64,000 nucleotides of DNA, from assembly GCF_000425125.1 (NCBI RefSeq), contig NZ_AULE01000023.1, positions 434,001 to 498,000 of the forward strand, given 5' to 3'. Position numbers and translations under genes: made by a program. This DNA is from Paenibacillus taiwanensis DSM 18679 (GTDB taxonomy: Bacteria; Bacillota; Bacilli; Paenibacillales; Paenibacillaceae). This document shows positions 9,617 to 17,300 of this stretch, one piece after another. The notes under the pieces were generated by a model, which was not told the origin of the DNA, did not search any database, and worked only from the letters and a program-made list of their open reading frames with translations. Position 1 is the first letter of the stretch; each line of letters begins with the position of its first letter.

Positions 9617-9737
9617 TGTGGTATGATAAGGGATGAAACAACCAATCATTCTTAACGTATAGCCACCTCTACACGCGGTCGATCTTACTGAGAAAGACCT
9701 GGATAGAGACTTATCTCAATAAGGGGACGGAACGTAA

Positions 9738-10898
9738 GTGGAGAAACAAGTCGATGAAATTGACCGCGTCATAAAGAATGCCATTCAAGTGATGCAGGAT
9801 AGCAAGTACCAAATTTATGAGATTCTGGATTCGGCACGCGATGAGGCGGTTGCTCTCCAATATCAGATGCATGAGCTGATGGAAGAAACGGCTCGCATTT
9901 GCGATAAGGTAGACGAGCTGGAACGAAAATTTCGTCTGGCTCGTTTGCGTTTGACTGAAGTCAGTCGCGACTTCATGAAGTATGCGGAGGAGGACAGCAA
10001 GCAGGCGTATGAACGGGCTACGCAGTTGCAGGTCGAGCTTCTGATATACAGGGAGAAAGAGAGCTATCTTAAGACAAGACGCGACGACTTACAGAAACGA
10101 TTAAAAAATGTAGAAACCTCAATCGAACGAGCCGAAACAATCGGTTCGCAGATGAATGTAGCATTGGAATATTTATCGGGTGACTTATCTCAGTTAACAC
10201 GGATTTTGGAGTCTGCTAAGAATAGACAGCTTCTGGGCCTTAAGATTATATTGGCGCAAGAGGAGGAACGTAAGCGAATTGCAAGAGAAATTCATGACGG
10301 ACCGGCTCAATCGCTTGCTAATGTAGTGCTTAGGACGGAAATTGTAGAAAGAATGCTGTCGAAGCAGGAATTTGAAATGGTGCAGCACGAAATAGTAGAC
10401 TTGAAATCCCAGGTTCGGATGGGACTAGAGGAGATACGTAAAACCATATTTAACCTGAGGCCAATGGCACTAGATGATCTGGGACTTGTGCCTACGCTGC
10501 GTAAGTTTGTTCATGACTTTGAGGAGAAAAGCAAGATCCGCACCTCGTTTGAAGTGAAGGGGAAAGAGAATCGACTTAAATCCGCTATGGAAGCTGCTGT
10601 GTACCGATTGGTTCAGGAAGCTTTCAGCAATGCCGCCAAACATGCAGATCCATCCTACGTTTCATGTAAGATTACATATGATCAAGATGAAATCCGGTTG
10701 ATGATTGAGGATAATGGACGCGGATTTAATTTGAATTCGCTGGAGCTTAAGGGGAAAGAACAAACTAGCTTTGGCTTGATAGGCATGCGTGAGCGTGTGG
10801 AATTGTTGGAAGGTCAGATGGAAATTCATTCAACTGAGAATGAAGGGACACAGATCATAATACTAATTCCAACGAATGTGGACAAGAGAGAGGAGTAA
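9738..10898 (+). CDS. degS: Sensor histidine kinase DegS
   Basis: DegS is the soluble kinase of the DegS-DegU two-component system, which controls exoenzymes, competence, motility and biofilm choices in Bacillus. The 386-residue protein has no membrane segment. A long coiled-coil sensor region (about residues 1-165) precedes the HisKA_3 block EEERKRIAREIHDGPAQSL, with the phospho-accepting His near residue 186. A HATPase_c domain follows, with EAFSNAAKHA (N box), EDNGRGFN (G1) and GLIGMRERVELL (G2). It starts at GTG 9738, ten bases after AAGGGGA. Its stop lies 4 bp before the degU start, so the two are co-transcribed. Confidence 0.96.
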   Translation: MEKQVDEIDRVIKNAIQVMQDSKYQIYEILDSARDEAVALQYQMHELMEETARICDKVDELERKFRLARLRLTEVSRDFMKYAEEDSKQAYERATQLQVELLIYREKESYLKTRRDDLQKRLKNVETSIERAETIGSQMNVALEYLSGDLSQLTRILESAKNRQLLGLKIILAQEEERKRIAREIHDGPAQSLANVVLRTEIVERMLSKQEFEMVQHEIVDLKSQVRMGLEEIRKTIFNLRPMALDDLGLVPTLRKFVHDFEEKSKIRTSFEVKGKENRLKSAMEAAVYRLVQEAFSNAAKHADPSYVSCKITYDQDEIRLMIEDNGRGFNLNSLELKGKEQTSFGLIGMRERVELLEGQMEIHSTENEGTQIIILIPTNVDKREE

Positions 10899-10902
10899 GC
10901 AT

Positions 10903-11625
10903 ATGGAGAATCGCAAGACGGGGAAATCCAAGATTAGAGTGCTCCTTGCTGACGATCACCAGCTGTTTCGTGAGGGATTAAAGCGCATTTTAAATATGGA
11001 AGAGGACTTGGAAGTGATCGGGGAATGCGGGGACGGCATTCAGGTGCTTGAATTTTGTAATGATGAAGTACCTGATGTCGTCTTAATGGATATTAATATG
11101 CCAATTGAAAATGGTGTTGTAGCAACAGAACGGATGCGGGACATATTTCCAGACGTAAAGGTTATTATACTGTCCATTCATGACGATGAAAGTTATGTCT
11201 TCGAAACGTTGCGCAAAGGTGCATCTGGTTATTTGTTGAAGGATATGGAAGCGGAATCTTTAATTAATGCGATCCGTTCGGTCGTGACGGGTTACGCGTA
11301 TATCCACCCTAAAGTGACAGGCAAGCTGATTCAACAGCTTCGACGTATGACGTTGCTAGACGAGCGTGGGGTTATGGAGCAGGATGCATCAAAGGAGAAT
11401 GGTGTTCGTCTGAACAACATGGAGGATAATCCACTTACGCGGCGTGAAGCAGAAGTTCTTCGGTTAATGGCGGAGGGCAAAAGCAATAAAAATATTGGTG
11501 AATTCCTGTTTATTAGCGAGAAGACGGTAAAAAACCATGTTAGTAGTATTTTACAGAAGATGGAAGTGGATGATCGGACGCAAGCGGTAATCAACTCCAT
11601 TAAGAACGGCTGGGTAACACTGTAG
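10903..11625 (+). CDS. degU: Response regulator DegU (NarL/LuxR family)
   Basis: DegU is the DNA-binding partner of DegS. The 240-residue product has an N-terminal receiver domain with the acidic pair at about D17/D18, the phospho-acceptor Asp in VVLMDINMP (near residue 63) and the conserved Lys in GYLLKD. The C-terminal LuxR-type helix-turn-helix runs from NPLTRREAEVLRLMAEG to SEKTVKNHVSSILQKM. The chosen ATG has AGAGGAG just upstream and overlaps the end of degS only through its RBS. An earlier in-frame ATG at 10876 lies inside degS and has no RBS. Confidence 0.96.
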   Translation: MENRKTGKSKIRVLLADDHQLFREGLKRILNMEEDLEVIGECGDGIQVLEFCNDEVPDVVLMDINMPIENGVVATERMRDIFPDVKVIILSIHDDESYVFETLRKGASGYLLKDMEAESLINAIRSVVTGYAYIHPKVTGKLIQQLRRMTLLDERGVMEQDASKENGVRLNNMEDNPLTRREAEVLRLMAEGKSNKNIGEFLFISEKTVKNHVSSILQKMEVDDRTQAVINSIKNGWVTL

Positions 11626-11732
11626 TCCATTCGTATGAGGTACAACTTGTAAAAAAATCGAAATTTGGCGACGCTTGTCCGTCACCGTAGCACATTTTGC
11701 GGCATACACTTGGTTATAGGGAGGTGGGCCGC

Positions 11733-12176
11733 ATGATCGCAATGCTGTTATGGATTGTAGGATGCTACGGGGTGGCAGTAGCGACTGTTCATCTGATGCA
11801 CCACTTGCACAATAAATTGCGCGGGGATAAGCCTGTGCCGTGGATGCATGTTATCGTGGCAACGCATAATGATGAGCGGCACATGGAGTGGATTGTTCGT
11901 GCCTACTGCTGGTTTGCCTGGTTAAAAGGGAGACGATTGCATCTCACGATGGTGGACAGCGGATCTATAGATGCGACAATCGATATTGTATGGCGGATCG
12001 CAAGACGTTATGATGTGACATGTGATATGATGAATGTGAGCAGTGTGAAGGAACAGATGGAAGTGGTCGCGCTGCTGGAGAAGAAGAGACAGGTGGAAGA
12101 ACTGCAAGTAGTCCTGTATCTGAAGCGTAAGGAAGATTGGCGTAAAGTTCCCTTTATGGTGGGCAGCTCGTTATAA
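11733..12176 (+). CDS. Small membrane-anchored protein resembling the N-terminus of a family-2 glycosyltransferase
   Basis: A 147-residue product of unknown function. Residues ~3-25 form a hydrophobic segment (LLWIVGCYGVAVATVHL). After it comes HVIVATHNDERHMEWIVRA and then LTMVDSGSIDATIDIVWRI. These look like the first beta strand and nucleotide-binding segment of a GT-A (GT2) fold. The DXD motif and the rest of a catalytic domain are absent, so activity as a transferase is doubtful. GGGAGGTGG precedes the ATG. It sits between degU and the comF genes on the same strand, 107 bp after degU, and ends before a strong terminator. The GT2 resemblance is my reading of the pattern. Confidence 0.7.
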   Translation: MIAMLLWIVGCYGVAVATVHLMHHLHNKLRGDKPVPWMHVIVATHNDERHMEWIVRAYCWFAWLKGRRLHLTMVDSGSIDATIDIVWRIARRYDVTCDMMNVSSVKEQMEVVALLEKKRQVEELQVVLYLKRKEDWRKVPFMVGSSL

Positions 12177-12264
12177 GACGTCGCTATGGAATTGGAGACG
12201 TCGCCGGAGAGGGAAATGACAGCGAATTCATTAAAGTGTATGAATTGAATAGAATGAAGATGTG

Positions 12265-12312
12265 AAGCACACATCGCTTTTGACTAGAAGTCGGAGCGGG
12301 TGTGCTTTTTTG
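12265..12312 (+). terminator. Rho-independent terminator after the degSU operon
   Basis: AAGCACAC pairs with GTGTGCTT, with an inner GCT..GACT/AGTC..AGC stem and a T6 tail. It closes the degS-degU-11733 unit. Confidence 0.9.
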
Positions 12313-12443
12313 TCGTGTCATGCAACTGTTGATATGTACGTTGTGTGTGGGAAATTATAGAAAAAAGTTAGTAAAGGACTATCTCGCGTCTTTTTAGAAG
12401 TAGTGAGTGCAGTTACAAAATTATTGTAGAGGAGTTGTGAGGA

Positions 12444-14633
12444 ATGCAAGTACAGCTGTATTGGGTGAGAACAAATGAAGGGTGGCAGATGGGCTTCACA
12501 CTAGATAGTTGGGTAGATGTTCAGTACTGGAGCATGGTTGCAAAATCAGCAATCGGGGGAGGAGACGCATACGATGAGGGATTAGGAAGGTGCGCTTATA
12601 AGATGACCATTATACATTTGGTCCTACCCCTTTCGATAGCGCTTCAGATGACACAACGGTTTGTATCGGAACATTGTATGGATGATTGGGAGGAACAGCA
12701 ATGGAAGGCTTACGTCGCTCGTATGCTTTCTTCGTACTCGGAGTGGCTAGGGGGCGAAGAAGGTCGAGCGCAATGGAGCCTACAGCCGCTCCGTGTTGAG
12801 TTGATTCAAGACCTGAGAGTAAGGGATACCATCGTGGAATCTCATCATTGTGGCATGCGGTATGAGACGAGTGACGTGACAATATCAGGCTCAGTACAAA
12901 GCAGGGTTGCGGAAGGAACTGCCCGTTATGAACCGTGTAAGGACAGGCAGTCAACGGTGGGATGGAAGATGAGTGAACGATCGGAAATGAGATACATTCA
13001 AAAGATGTGTGCTCGCTTAGCTCCGTTAATTGAAGGCAGGGCGCTAATGGAGGCGGAAGTATTGTCTTTAATGAGGGCGAATGGATATGAAATAAACCTC
13101 GAGTTGCTGCGTTCTATATTACAGTTGGGCATGTTACAGGGGGAGATTGAGTTGACGAACGGCGTTGCGACAGGGGAGAGAACGAGTGGATGGATTCGTT
13201 TTAGCCAACAGGTCAAGCGTCTGGTAGGTCGCAGTTTGCCTGCAGTGAGATTGCTTGCCCACGGAAATATACGACAGGGACGAAGTGTGAAGCCCCGGGC
13301 ATGTGAATCAGAAGCCCATTGCCGTCGATGTGGCAGCAGAAAGGAGAAACTGCAACTTTCTGCTTGTGCCAGTTGTGGTTCCTCTGCCTGTTATACTTGC
13401 TTAACTTGTTTAAACTTGGCGAGAAGCCGCTCGTGCTCCTTGTTAGTTCTCGGCGTAACGAAGCCTAAAATAGGAGAAGCCCGAATGGGGGTGCATCAGC
13501 AAGCGAGGGTACAGGGGATGACGGCCGATGAAATGGAGCTTCTTCTTGATCGGTATAGCTTGGCGACAGCGCAGAAGGAGGCGAGCAGGGCTGCACTTCG
13601 TTATTTGCGTAGTCGAGAAGGGAATACGGATTTAAGTAAGGGGGAGTTTTTGTTGTGGGCCGTCACAGGTGCTGGCAAGACGGAGATGTTGTTCCCGATG
13701 GCAGCCTATGCATTCGATAGGGGACAAAAGGTATGTATTGCAACGCCTAGACGAGACGTTGTGTTAGAGCTACAGCCAAGAATTAAGAAGGCGTTTCCGG
13801 GAGCACGTGTCGTTACGTTATATGGCGGAAGTGATGAGCGTTGGTCGAAAGGGGACATCACGTTGACGACGACGCATCAACTACTGCGCTTTTATCAATC
13901 GTTTGACTTGATGGTTGTGGATGAGTTGGATGCGTACCCCTATCATAACAATCCGATGCTTGAGCGTGCAGCACAGCGGGCTTGCGCGCCAAGCGGCACG
14001 TTTGTGTATTTGTCGGCTACGCCGCCTAAGGCGATGCAGCGCGCCGTGAAGCGGGGCCGACTCGCACAGGCGATTGTGCCTGTGCGGTATCATCGCCATC
14101 CGCTGCCGGTTCCCTCGCGGATGGCGATGCCAGGTGTAGCCCGCTGCATCGCACGCGGGCAGCTGCCACAGCACGTCGTGCTTACGCTGCGACGTGCTGT
14201 GGACAGGGGCGCGCAACTGTTTATATTTGTTGCGCGCATACGCCATATTGATGGCGTAGTGGATCTGCTGCGTGCTGTGTTCCCGCAGCAGCCTGTAGCA
14301 GGCACGTCCGCTGCTGACCCAGAGCGGACGGATAAAGTACGTCGCTTTCGGCAGGGAGAGATTCGTATCCTCGTTACGACGACAATTCTGGAACGTGGTG
14401 TAACTGTGCCGAAAAGCGACGTCTTTATTCTCGATGCGGATCATTCACTCTTCGATGAATCTTCCTTAGTCCAGATGGCAGGGCGGGCTGGACGATCAAA
14501 GGATGATCCGTGCGGTGTCGTCTGTTTTGGTGCACCGCAGTGGACCCGTTCGCAACGAGATGCTGTACGTCAAATTAGACGTATGAATCGAATTGCGCGT
14601 AATCGAGGTTATTTATGTGCAGCAACTTCATAA
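12444..14633 (+). CDS. comFA: Competence helicase ComFA, N-terminally extended
   Basis: ComFA is the cytoplasmic ATP-dependent helicase/translocase that helps pull transforming DNA into competent cells. The C-terminal 430 residues match the family: Walker A AVTGAGKTEML (~407), DEAD-like box VVDELDAYP (~490), LSATPP, and helicase C-terminal motifs ILVTTTILERGVTVP and QMAGRAGRS. A zinc ribbon (CRRCGS...CASCGS...CYTCLTC, ~290-330) precedes the helicase. At 729 residues it is far longer than B. subtilis ComFA (about 460). The extra ~290 N-terminal residues match nothing I recognise. It forms a competence cluster with the downstream comFC. The ATG follows GAGGAGTTGTGAGGA. Confidence 0.92.
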   Translation: MQVQLYWVRTNEGWQMGFTLDSWVDVQYWSMVAKSAIGGGDAYDEGLGRCAYKMTIIHLVLPLSIALQMTQRFVSEHCMDDWEEQQWKAYVARMLSSYSEWLGGEEGRAQWSLQPLRVELIQDLRVRDTIVESHHCGMRYETSDVTISGSVQSRVAEGTARYEPCKDRQSTVGWKMSERSEMRYIQKMCARLAPLIEGRALMEAEVLSLMRANGYEINLELLRSILQLGMLQGEIELTNGVATGERTSGWIRFSQQVKRLVGRSLPAVRLLAHGNIRQGRSVKPRACESEAHCRRCGSRKEKLQLSACASCGSSACYTCLTCLNLARSRSCSLLVLGVTKPKIGEARMGVHQQARVQGMTADEMELLLDRYSLATAQKEASRAALRYLRSREGNTDLSKGEFLLWAVTGAGKTEMLFPMAAYAFDRGQKVCIATPRRDVVLELQPRIKKAFPGARVVTLYGGSDERWSKGDITLTTTHQLLRFYQSFDLMVVDELDAYPYHNNPMLERAAQRACAPSGTFVYLSATPPKAMQRAVKRGRLAQAIVPVRYHRHPLPVPSRMAMPGVARCIARGQLPQHVVLTLRRAVDRGAQLFIFVARIRHIDGVVDLLRAVFPQQPVAGTSAADPERTDKVRRFRQGEIRILVTTTILERGVTVPKSDVFILDADHSLFDESSLVQMAGRAGRSKDDPCGVVCFGAPQWTRSQRDAVRQIRRMNRIARNRGYLCAATS

Positions 14634-14730
14634 GAGTTGTATTAAGGGAAGGCCTGCACGATCACGTTTAAAGCAAGTTCACTTGCTGCATAGAGCTTGC
14701 TAGCAGGCTTGGAGGTGGAAATTTCTAAGT

Positions 14731-15606
14731 ATGATGAGTGGATGGTACGAACGAATGAGTATACCTCGCAGAGGAGTGTGCCTAGTTTGTGGTCAGCAAG
14801 CAAGCGGTGGAAGCCAAAGCCCTTACCGAGATGGGACAAGTACACTGAAATGGCGGGAGCAGCTGTGCCGGAATTGTTACTTAACGATCCCGCTCATCCA
14901 GGAGATGGGGTGTGTAAGCTGTGGCCGGAGTATTCGTTGTTCAGACTGTCTTCGTCGGCCGCTTGCGCCATACGGACTTGCGTGCAATCGCAGCGTTGTA
15001 CACTATAACGAGCAGATGAAGGATTGGTTAACTCAATTCAAGTTTAAAGGTCATATGGGTTATGCTCACGTAATGGCAGGGATGATGCTCGATCAATATC
15101 AGCCATTAATGCGTGCAGCAGGAGTACAGCTTCATGCGCAGCAAAGACAACAACGAACGTGGTGGAGTATAGTCGGGGCATGGTTGAACCAACATCATGG
15201 AAGCTCATGGCCAGATTGGATTACGTTTGTCCCCACATCACAACGGCGTCTTCAAGAGCGCGGGTTCAATCAGGCAGAGGTGCTGGCGTCTAGTCTGGCA
15301 ACAACTTGGCGTCGCCCCCTTATAAGTTGTCTTGTTCGGATAACCGATTATGGTCATCAAAGCAAGCAGTCACGTGCGGGTCGAGAACGAAGTTTGGATC
15401 ATACCTATCGTTGGGATGAGCGTGCTGCCGAGCAGCTTAAATTGTGTCACGTTAATGAGCGGAATCAGCCGATTCACATTTTGCTAGTTGATGATGTATA
15501 TACGACTGGAAATACGCTTCGAGCGTGCGCATACGCGATTCAAAGGGGGATGAAGTTAAGTGAGACTAAGGCAATTATAACCAGTTATACGTGGGCACGT
15601 GCTTAG
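14731..15606 (+). CDS. comFC: ComFC-type phosphoribosyltransferase-fold competence protein
   Basis: ComFC proteins are needed for transformation in several bacteria and contain a type I PRTase fold; they work with ComFA. The 291-residue product has an N-terminal double zinc finger (CLVCGQ, CRNCY, CVSCGR, CSDC; residues ~17-72). The PRTase region has the phosphoribosyl-binding signature ILLVDDVYTTGNTL (~250-263) and FVPTSQRRLQERGFNQAE. It lies 97 bp after comFA. A B. subtilis-like comFB is absent between them. The start is the ATG at 14731 (another ATG follows immediately); GGAGGTGG lies a little far upstream. Confidence 0.9.
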   Translation: MMSGWYERMSIPRRGVCLVCGQQASGGSQSPYRDGTSTLKWREQLCRNCYLTIPLIQEMGCVSCGRSIRCSDCLRRPLAPYGLACNRSVVHYNEQMKDWLTQFKFKGHMGYAHVMAGMMLDQYQPLMRAAGVQLHAQQRQQRTWWSIVGAWLNQHHGSSWPDWITFVPTSQRRLQERGFNQAEVLASSLATTWRRPLISCLVRITDYGHQSKQSRAGRERSLDHTYRWDERAAEQLKLCHVNERNQPIHILLVDDVYTTGNTLRACAYAIQRGMKLSETKAIITSYTWARA

Positions 15607-15723
15607 CATCCGGTAGAGGAAATGGCAAGCCTAAAGAGATGATCAACAAATTTCATGATTCCCTCTCGTTTTCTGTCAAATGTTGCGCTATGATGTAGCT
15701 ATATGACAGTGGGAGGGTATCGT

Positions 15724-16125
15724 ATGGAGTTAAGTAATTGCTACCGCTGCGGAAAGCTGTTCGCCAAGGCATATCGTAATATCTGCCAAGATTGCGCAAG
15801 AGATATAGAAGCGGAATACACTCGCTGTGCTGATTATTTACGCCAGAATCGGCAAGCGACCGTGATAGAATTATCCGATGAGACAGGTGTGAGCACACGC
15901 CAGATCACACAGTTTATTCGTGAGGGCCGTATTTCGGTAGCGAACATGCCGAATCTGGCTTATCCGTGTGAGGTGTGCGGTGAATTTATTCGTGATGGAC
16001 ATATGTGCGAGAATTGCAGACGTCGCTTGATGAATGATTTGGAGCGGGCAAAGCAAGACAACAGCAATGCAAATGCAGCATCGGATAAGCACAGTACAGG
16101 GACTTACCGAATTTCAGAAAATTAA
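15724..16125 (+). CDS. yvyF: Flagellar operon protein YvyF
   Basis: A 133-residue protein of the flagellar-operon-associated YvyF family, found next to flgM in many Bacillales; its biochemical role is not established. It has a zinc-ribbon-like N-terminus (CYRCGKLF, CQDCARDI), a central helix-turn-helix-like segment (VIELSDETGVSTRQITQFIREGRI, reminiscent of MerR/Xis-type DNA binding) and a second Cys cluster (CEVCGEF, CENCRRR). The ATG at 15724 has GGGAGGG well spaced upstream; a longer reading from 15703 has no such RBS. It is separated from flgM by about 360 bp carrying a sigma-D promoter. Confidence 0.85.
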   Translation: MELSNCYRCGKLFAKAYRNICQDCARDIEAEYTRCADYLRQNRQATVIELSDETGVSTRQITQFIREGRISVANMPNLAYPCEVCGEFIRDGHMCENCRRRLMNDLERAKQDNSNANAASDKHSTGTYRISEN

Positions 16126-16168
16126 GTAAAAAACTTTAAATTGTCAAGTCATTTCTTTTGCCGAAAAC

Positions 16169-16196
16169 TAAATAATTGTTACATATCAGCCGATAA
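16169..16196 (+). promoter_or_regulatory. Sigma-D promoter for the flgM operon
   Basis: TAAA (16169-16172), 16-nt spacer, GCCGATAA (16189-16196). The B. subtilis sigma-D consensus is TAAA-N14-16-GCCGATAT. This would give autoregulation of flgM by the sigma factor that FlgM inhibits. The transcript leader would be about 280 nt. Confidence 0.75.
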
Positions 16197-16216
16197 TCTT
16201 AGTAAAGGTTATCGGC
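16189..16216. repeat. Perfect inverted repeat overlapping the sigma-D -10
   Basis: GCCGATAA (16189-16196) and TTATCGGC (16209-16216) are perfectly complementary, with a 12-nt loop and a T-rich sequence after (tttatgttgttctt). It may serve as the yvyF terminator, and its left arm is also the sigma-D -10 element. Confidence 0.65.
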
Positions 16217-16482
16217 TTTATGTTGTTCTTTAAGGGCAATATACCTTTGCAGATATCTTTTGTTGTGCAGGTTTGGATATTGCTTATGCATGGAGACATA
16301 CTGTTATGATAAGCTTTCATATAGAGACGTTTATGTTGACAAGCTTCTAAATAACAGCCACAACTTTTGAGATACAAGCCACAATATTCACTGAACACAA
16401 CATTATCCACCATACACAATCAACTAACTTTTAAAACTACCCGTATAGAGAGCTTGTTACATTTGGAATGAGGTGAACACTG

Positions 16483-16758
16483 ATGAAGATTAATGATACG
16501 CAACGAATTGGGGCAGCGCAGCAATATCAGCGCCAGCAGGCGATGCAACGCTCCGCCAAAGCACAGACACGTAAGGACGAGGTTTCCATTTCTACGGAAG
16601 CGCAGCAGATGTTAAACGCACAAAATCGTGTTCAGGATTCGAATCGCGCTGACCGAATTCAGGAGCTGAAGCAGGCAGTATCAACAGGAACATACCACGT
16701 TGAAGCGGACAAGATTGCCGAGAAGCTCCTTCCGTTATTCCGTGAGGATAAGAAGTAA
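16483..16758 (+). CDS. flgM: Anti-sigma-D factor FlgM
   Basis: FlgM binds sigma D and holds late flagellar genes off until the hook-basal body is complete. The 91-residue protein has the usual disordered N-terminal half with a Ser/Asp stretch (KDEVSISTEAQQML). The sigma-binding C-terminal helices follow (RADRIQELKQAVSTGTYHVE...KIAEKLLP), a pattern typical of the family. GAGGTG precedes the ATG. flgN follows after 14 bp, then flgK and flgL in one operon. A sigma-D promoter upstream gives the expected feedback loop. Confidence 0.95.
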   Translation: MKINDTQRIGAAQQYQRQQAMQRSAKAQTRKDEVSISTEAQQMLNAQNRVQDSNRADRIQELKQAVSTGTYHVEADKIAEKLLPLFREDKK

Positions 16759-16772
16759 GAAGGTGAGCGAGA

Positions 16773-17270
16773 ATGAGTATTACACGTGTTATTGCAGCGT
16801 TGGATCAGTTAAGTGCCCTTCATGAACAGTTACTAGAAATAGCAGAAGAGAAGAAAGGGGTTCTTATTCGCAACGAGGTTGATGCCTTGGCTGCCCTGAC
16901 GAATAAAGAATCTCGGATTATTAAGCTAGTGAACGAGGCTGATGAAGAACGGAATCAAGCTGCCCAGTTATTTTTAAAAGAAAAGGGTATTCGCTCCACG
17001 CTTCAGCTCACGGTTACCGAACTGTCCAGACTTGTGTTTAATCATGAGGAACGCGCTGAACTACATGAAGCTCAGCTTCGATTGACGAAAGTATTAGAAG
17101 CTCTAAAAGTTCAGAACCGGAACATTCAAGATTTGCTGGAGCAATCGCTTAATTTTGTTGATTATTCTTTGAACTTGCTAACCAGCCGACCGGAAGACGA
17201 ATCAATTTATCAGCATCCTAGTCTCGGGCATAACAAATCTTCAAGAAGTATGTTCGACACTAGAGCTTAA
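16773..17270 (+). CDS. flgN: Flagellar export chaperone FlgN
   Basis: FlgN is the cytosolic chaperone for the hook-associated proteins FlgK and FlgL. The 165-residue, largely alpha-helical product has the FlgN family pattern of charged heptads (LDQLSALHEQLLEIAEEKKGVLI...ALTNKESRIIKLV) and a variable C-terminal tail. AGAAGGTGAG precedes the ATG. It lies between flgM and flgK, the position of yvyG in B. subtilis, which supports the assignment despite low sequence conservation. Confidence 0.9.
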   Translation: MSITRVIAALDQLSALHEQLLEIAEEKKGVLIRNEVDALAALTNKESRIIKLVNEADEERNQAAQLFLKEKGIRSTLQLTVTELSRLVFNHEERAELHEAQLRLTKVLEALKVQNRNIQDLLEQSLNFVDYSLNLLTSRPEDESIYQHPSLGHNKSSRSMFDTRA

Positions 17271-17300
17271 CCAAGTTTATAACAGAGAGGAACGAGCCTG

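Larger units (their letters stand above)
16126..16482. other. yvyF-flgM intergenic region
   Basis: A long non-coding interval. It carries a near-consensus sigma-D promoter (16169-16196) whose -10 is one arm of a perfect inverted repeat. About 270 bp of AT-rich sequence before flgM shows no other supported feature. Confidence 0.6.

Noticed and set aside
12313-12443. ComK box upstream of comFA
   Set aside because: A- and T-runs are present, but no pair of AAAA-N5-TTTT sites at the required spacing.
13881-14444. 187-codon minus-strand frame over comFA
   Set aside because: It covers helicase motifs of comFA on the plus strand and has no start signals.
16186-16419. 77-codon minus-strand frame between yvyF and flgM
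   Set aside because: Cys-rich composition with no RBS or family resemblance, and it overlaps the sigma-D promoter region.
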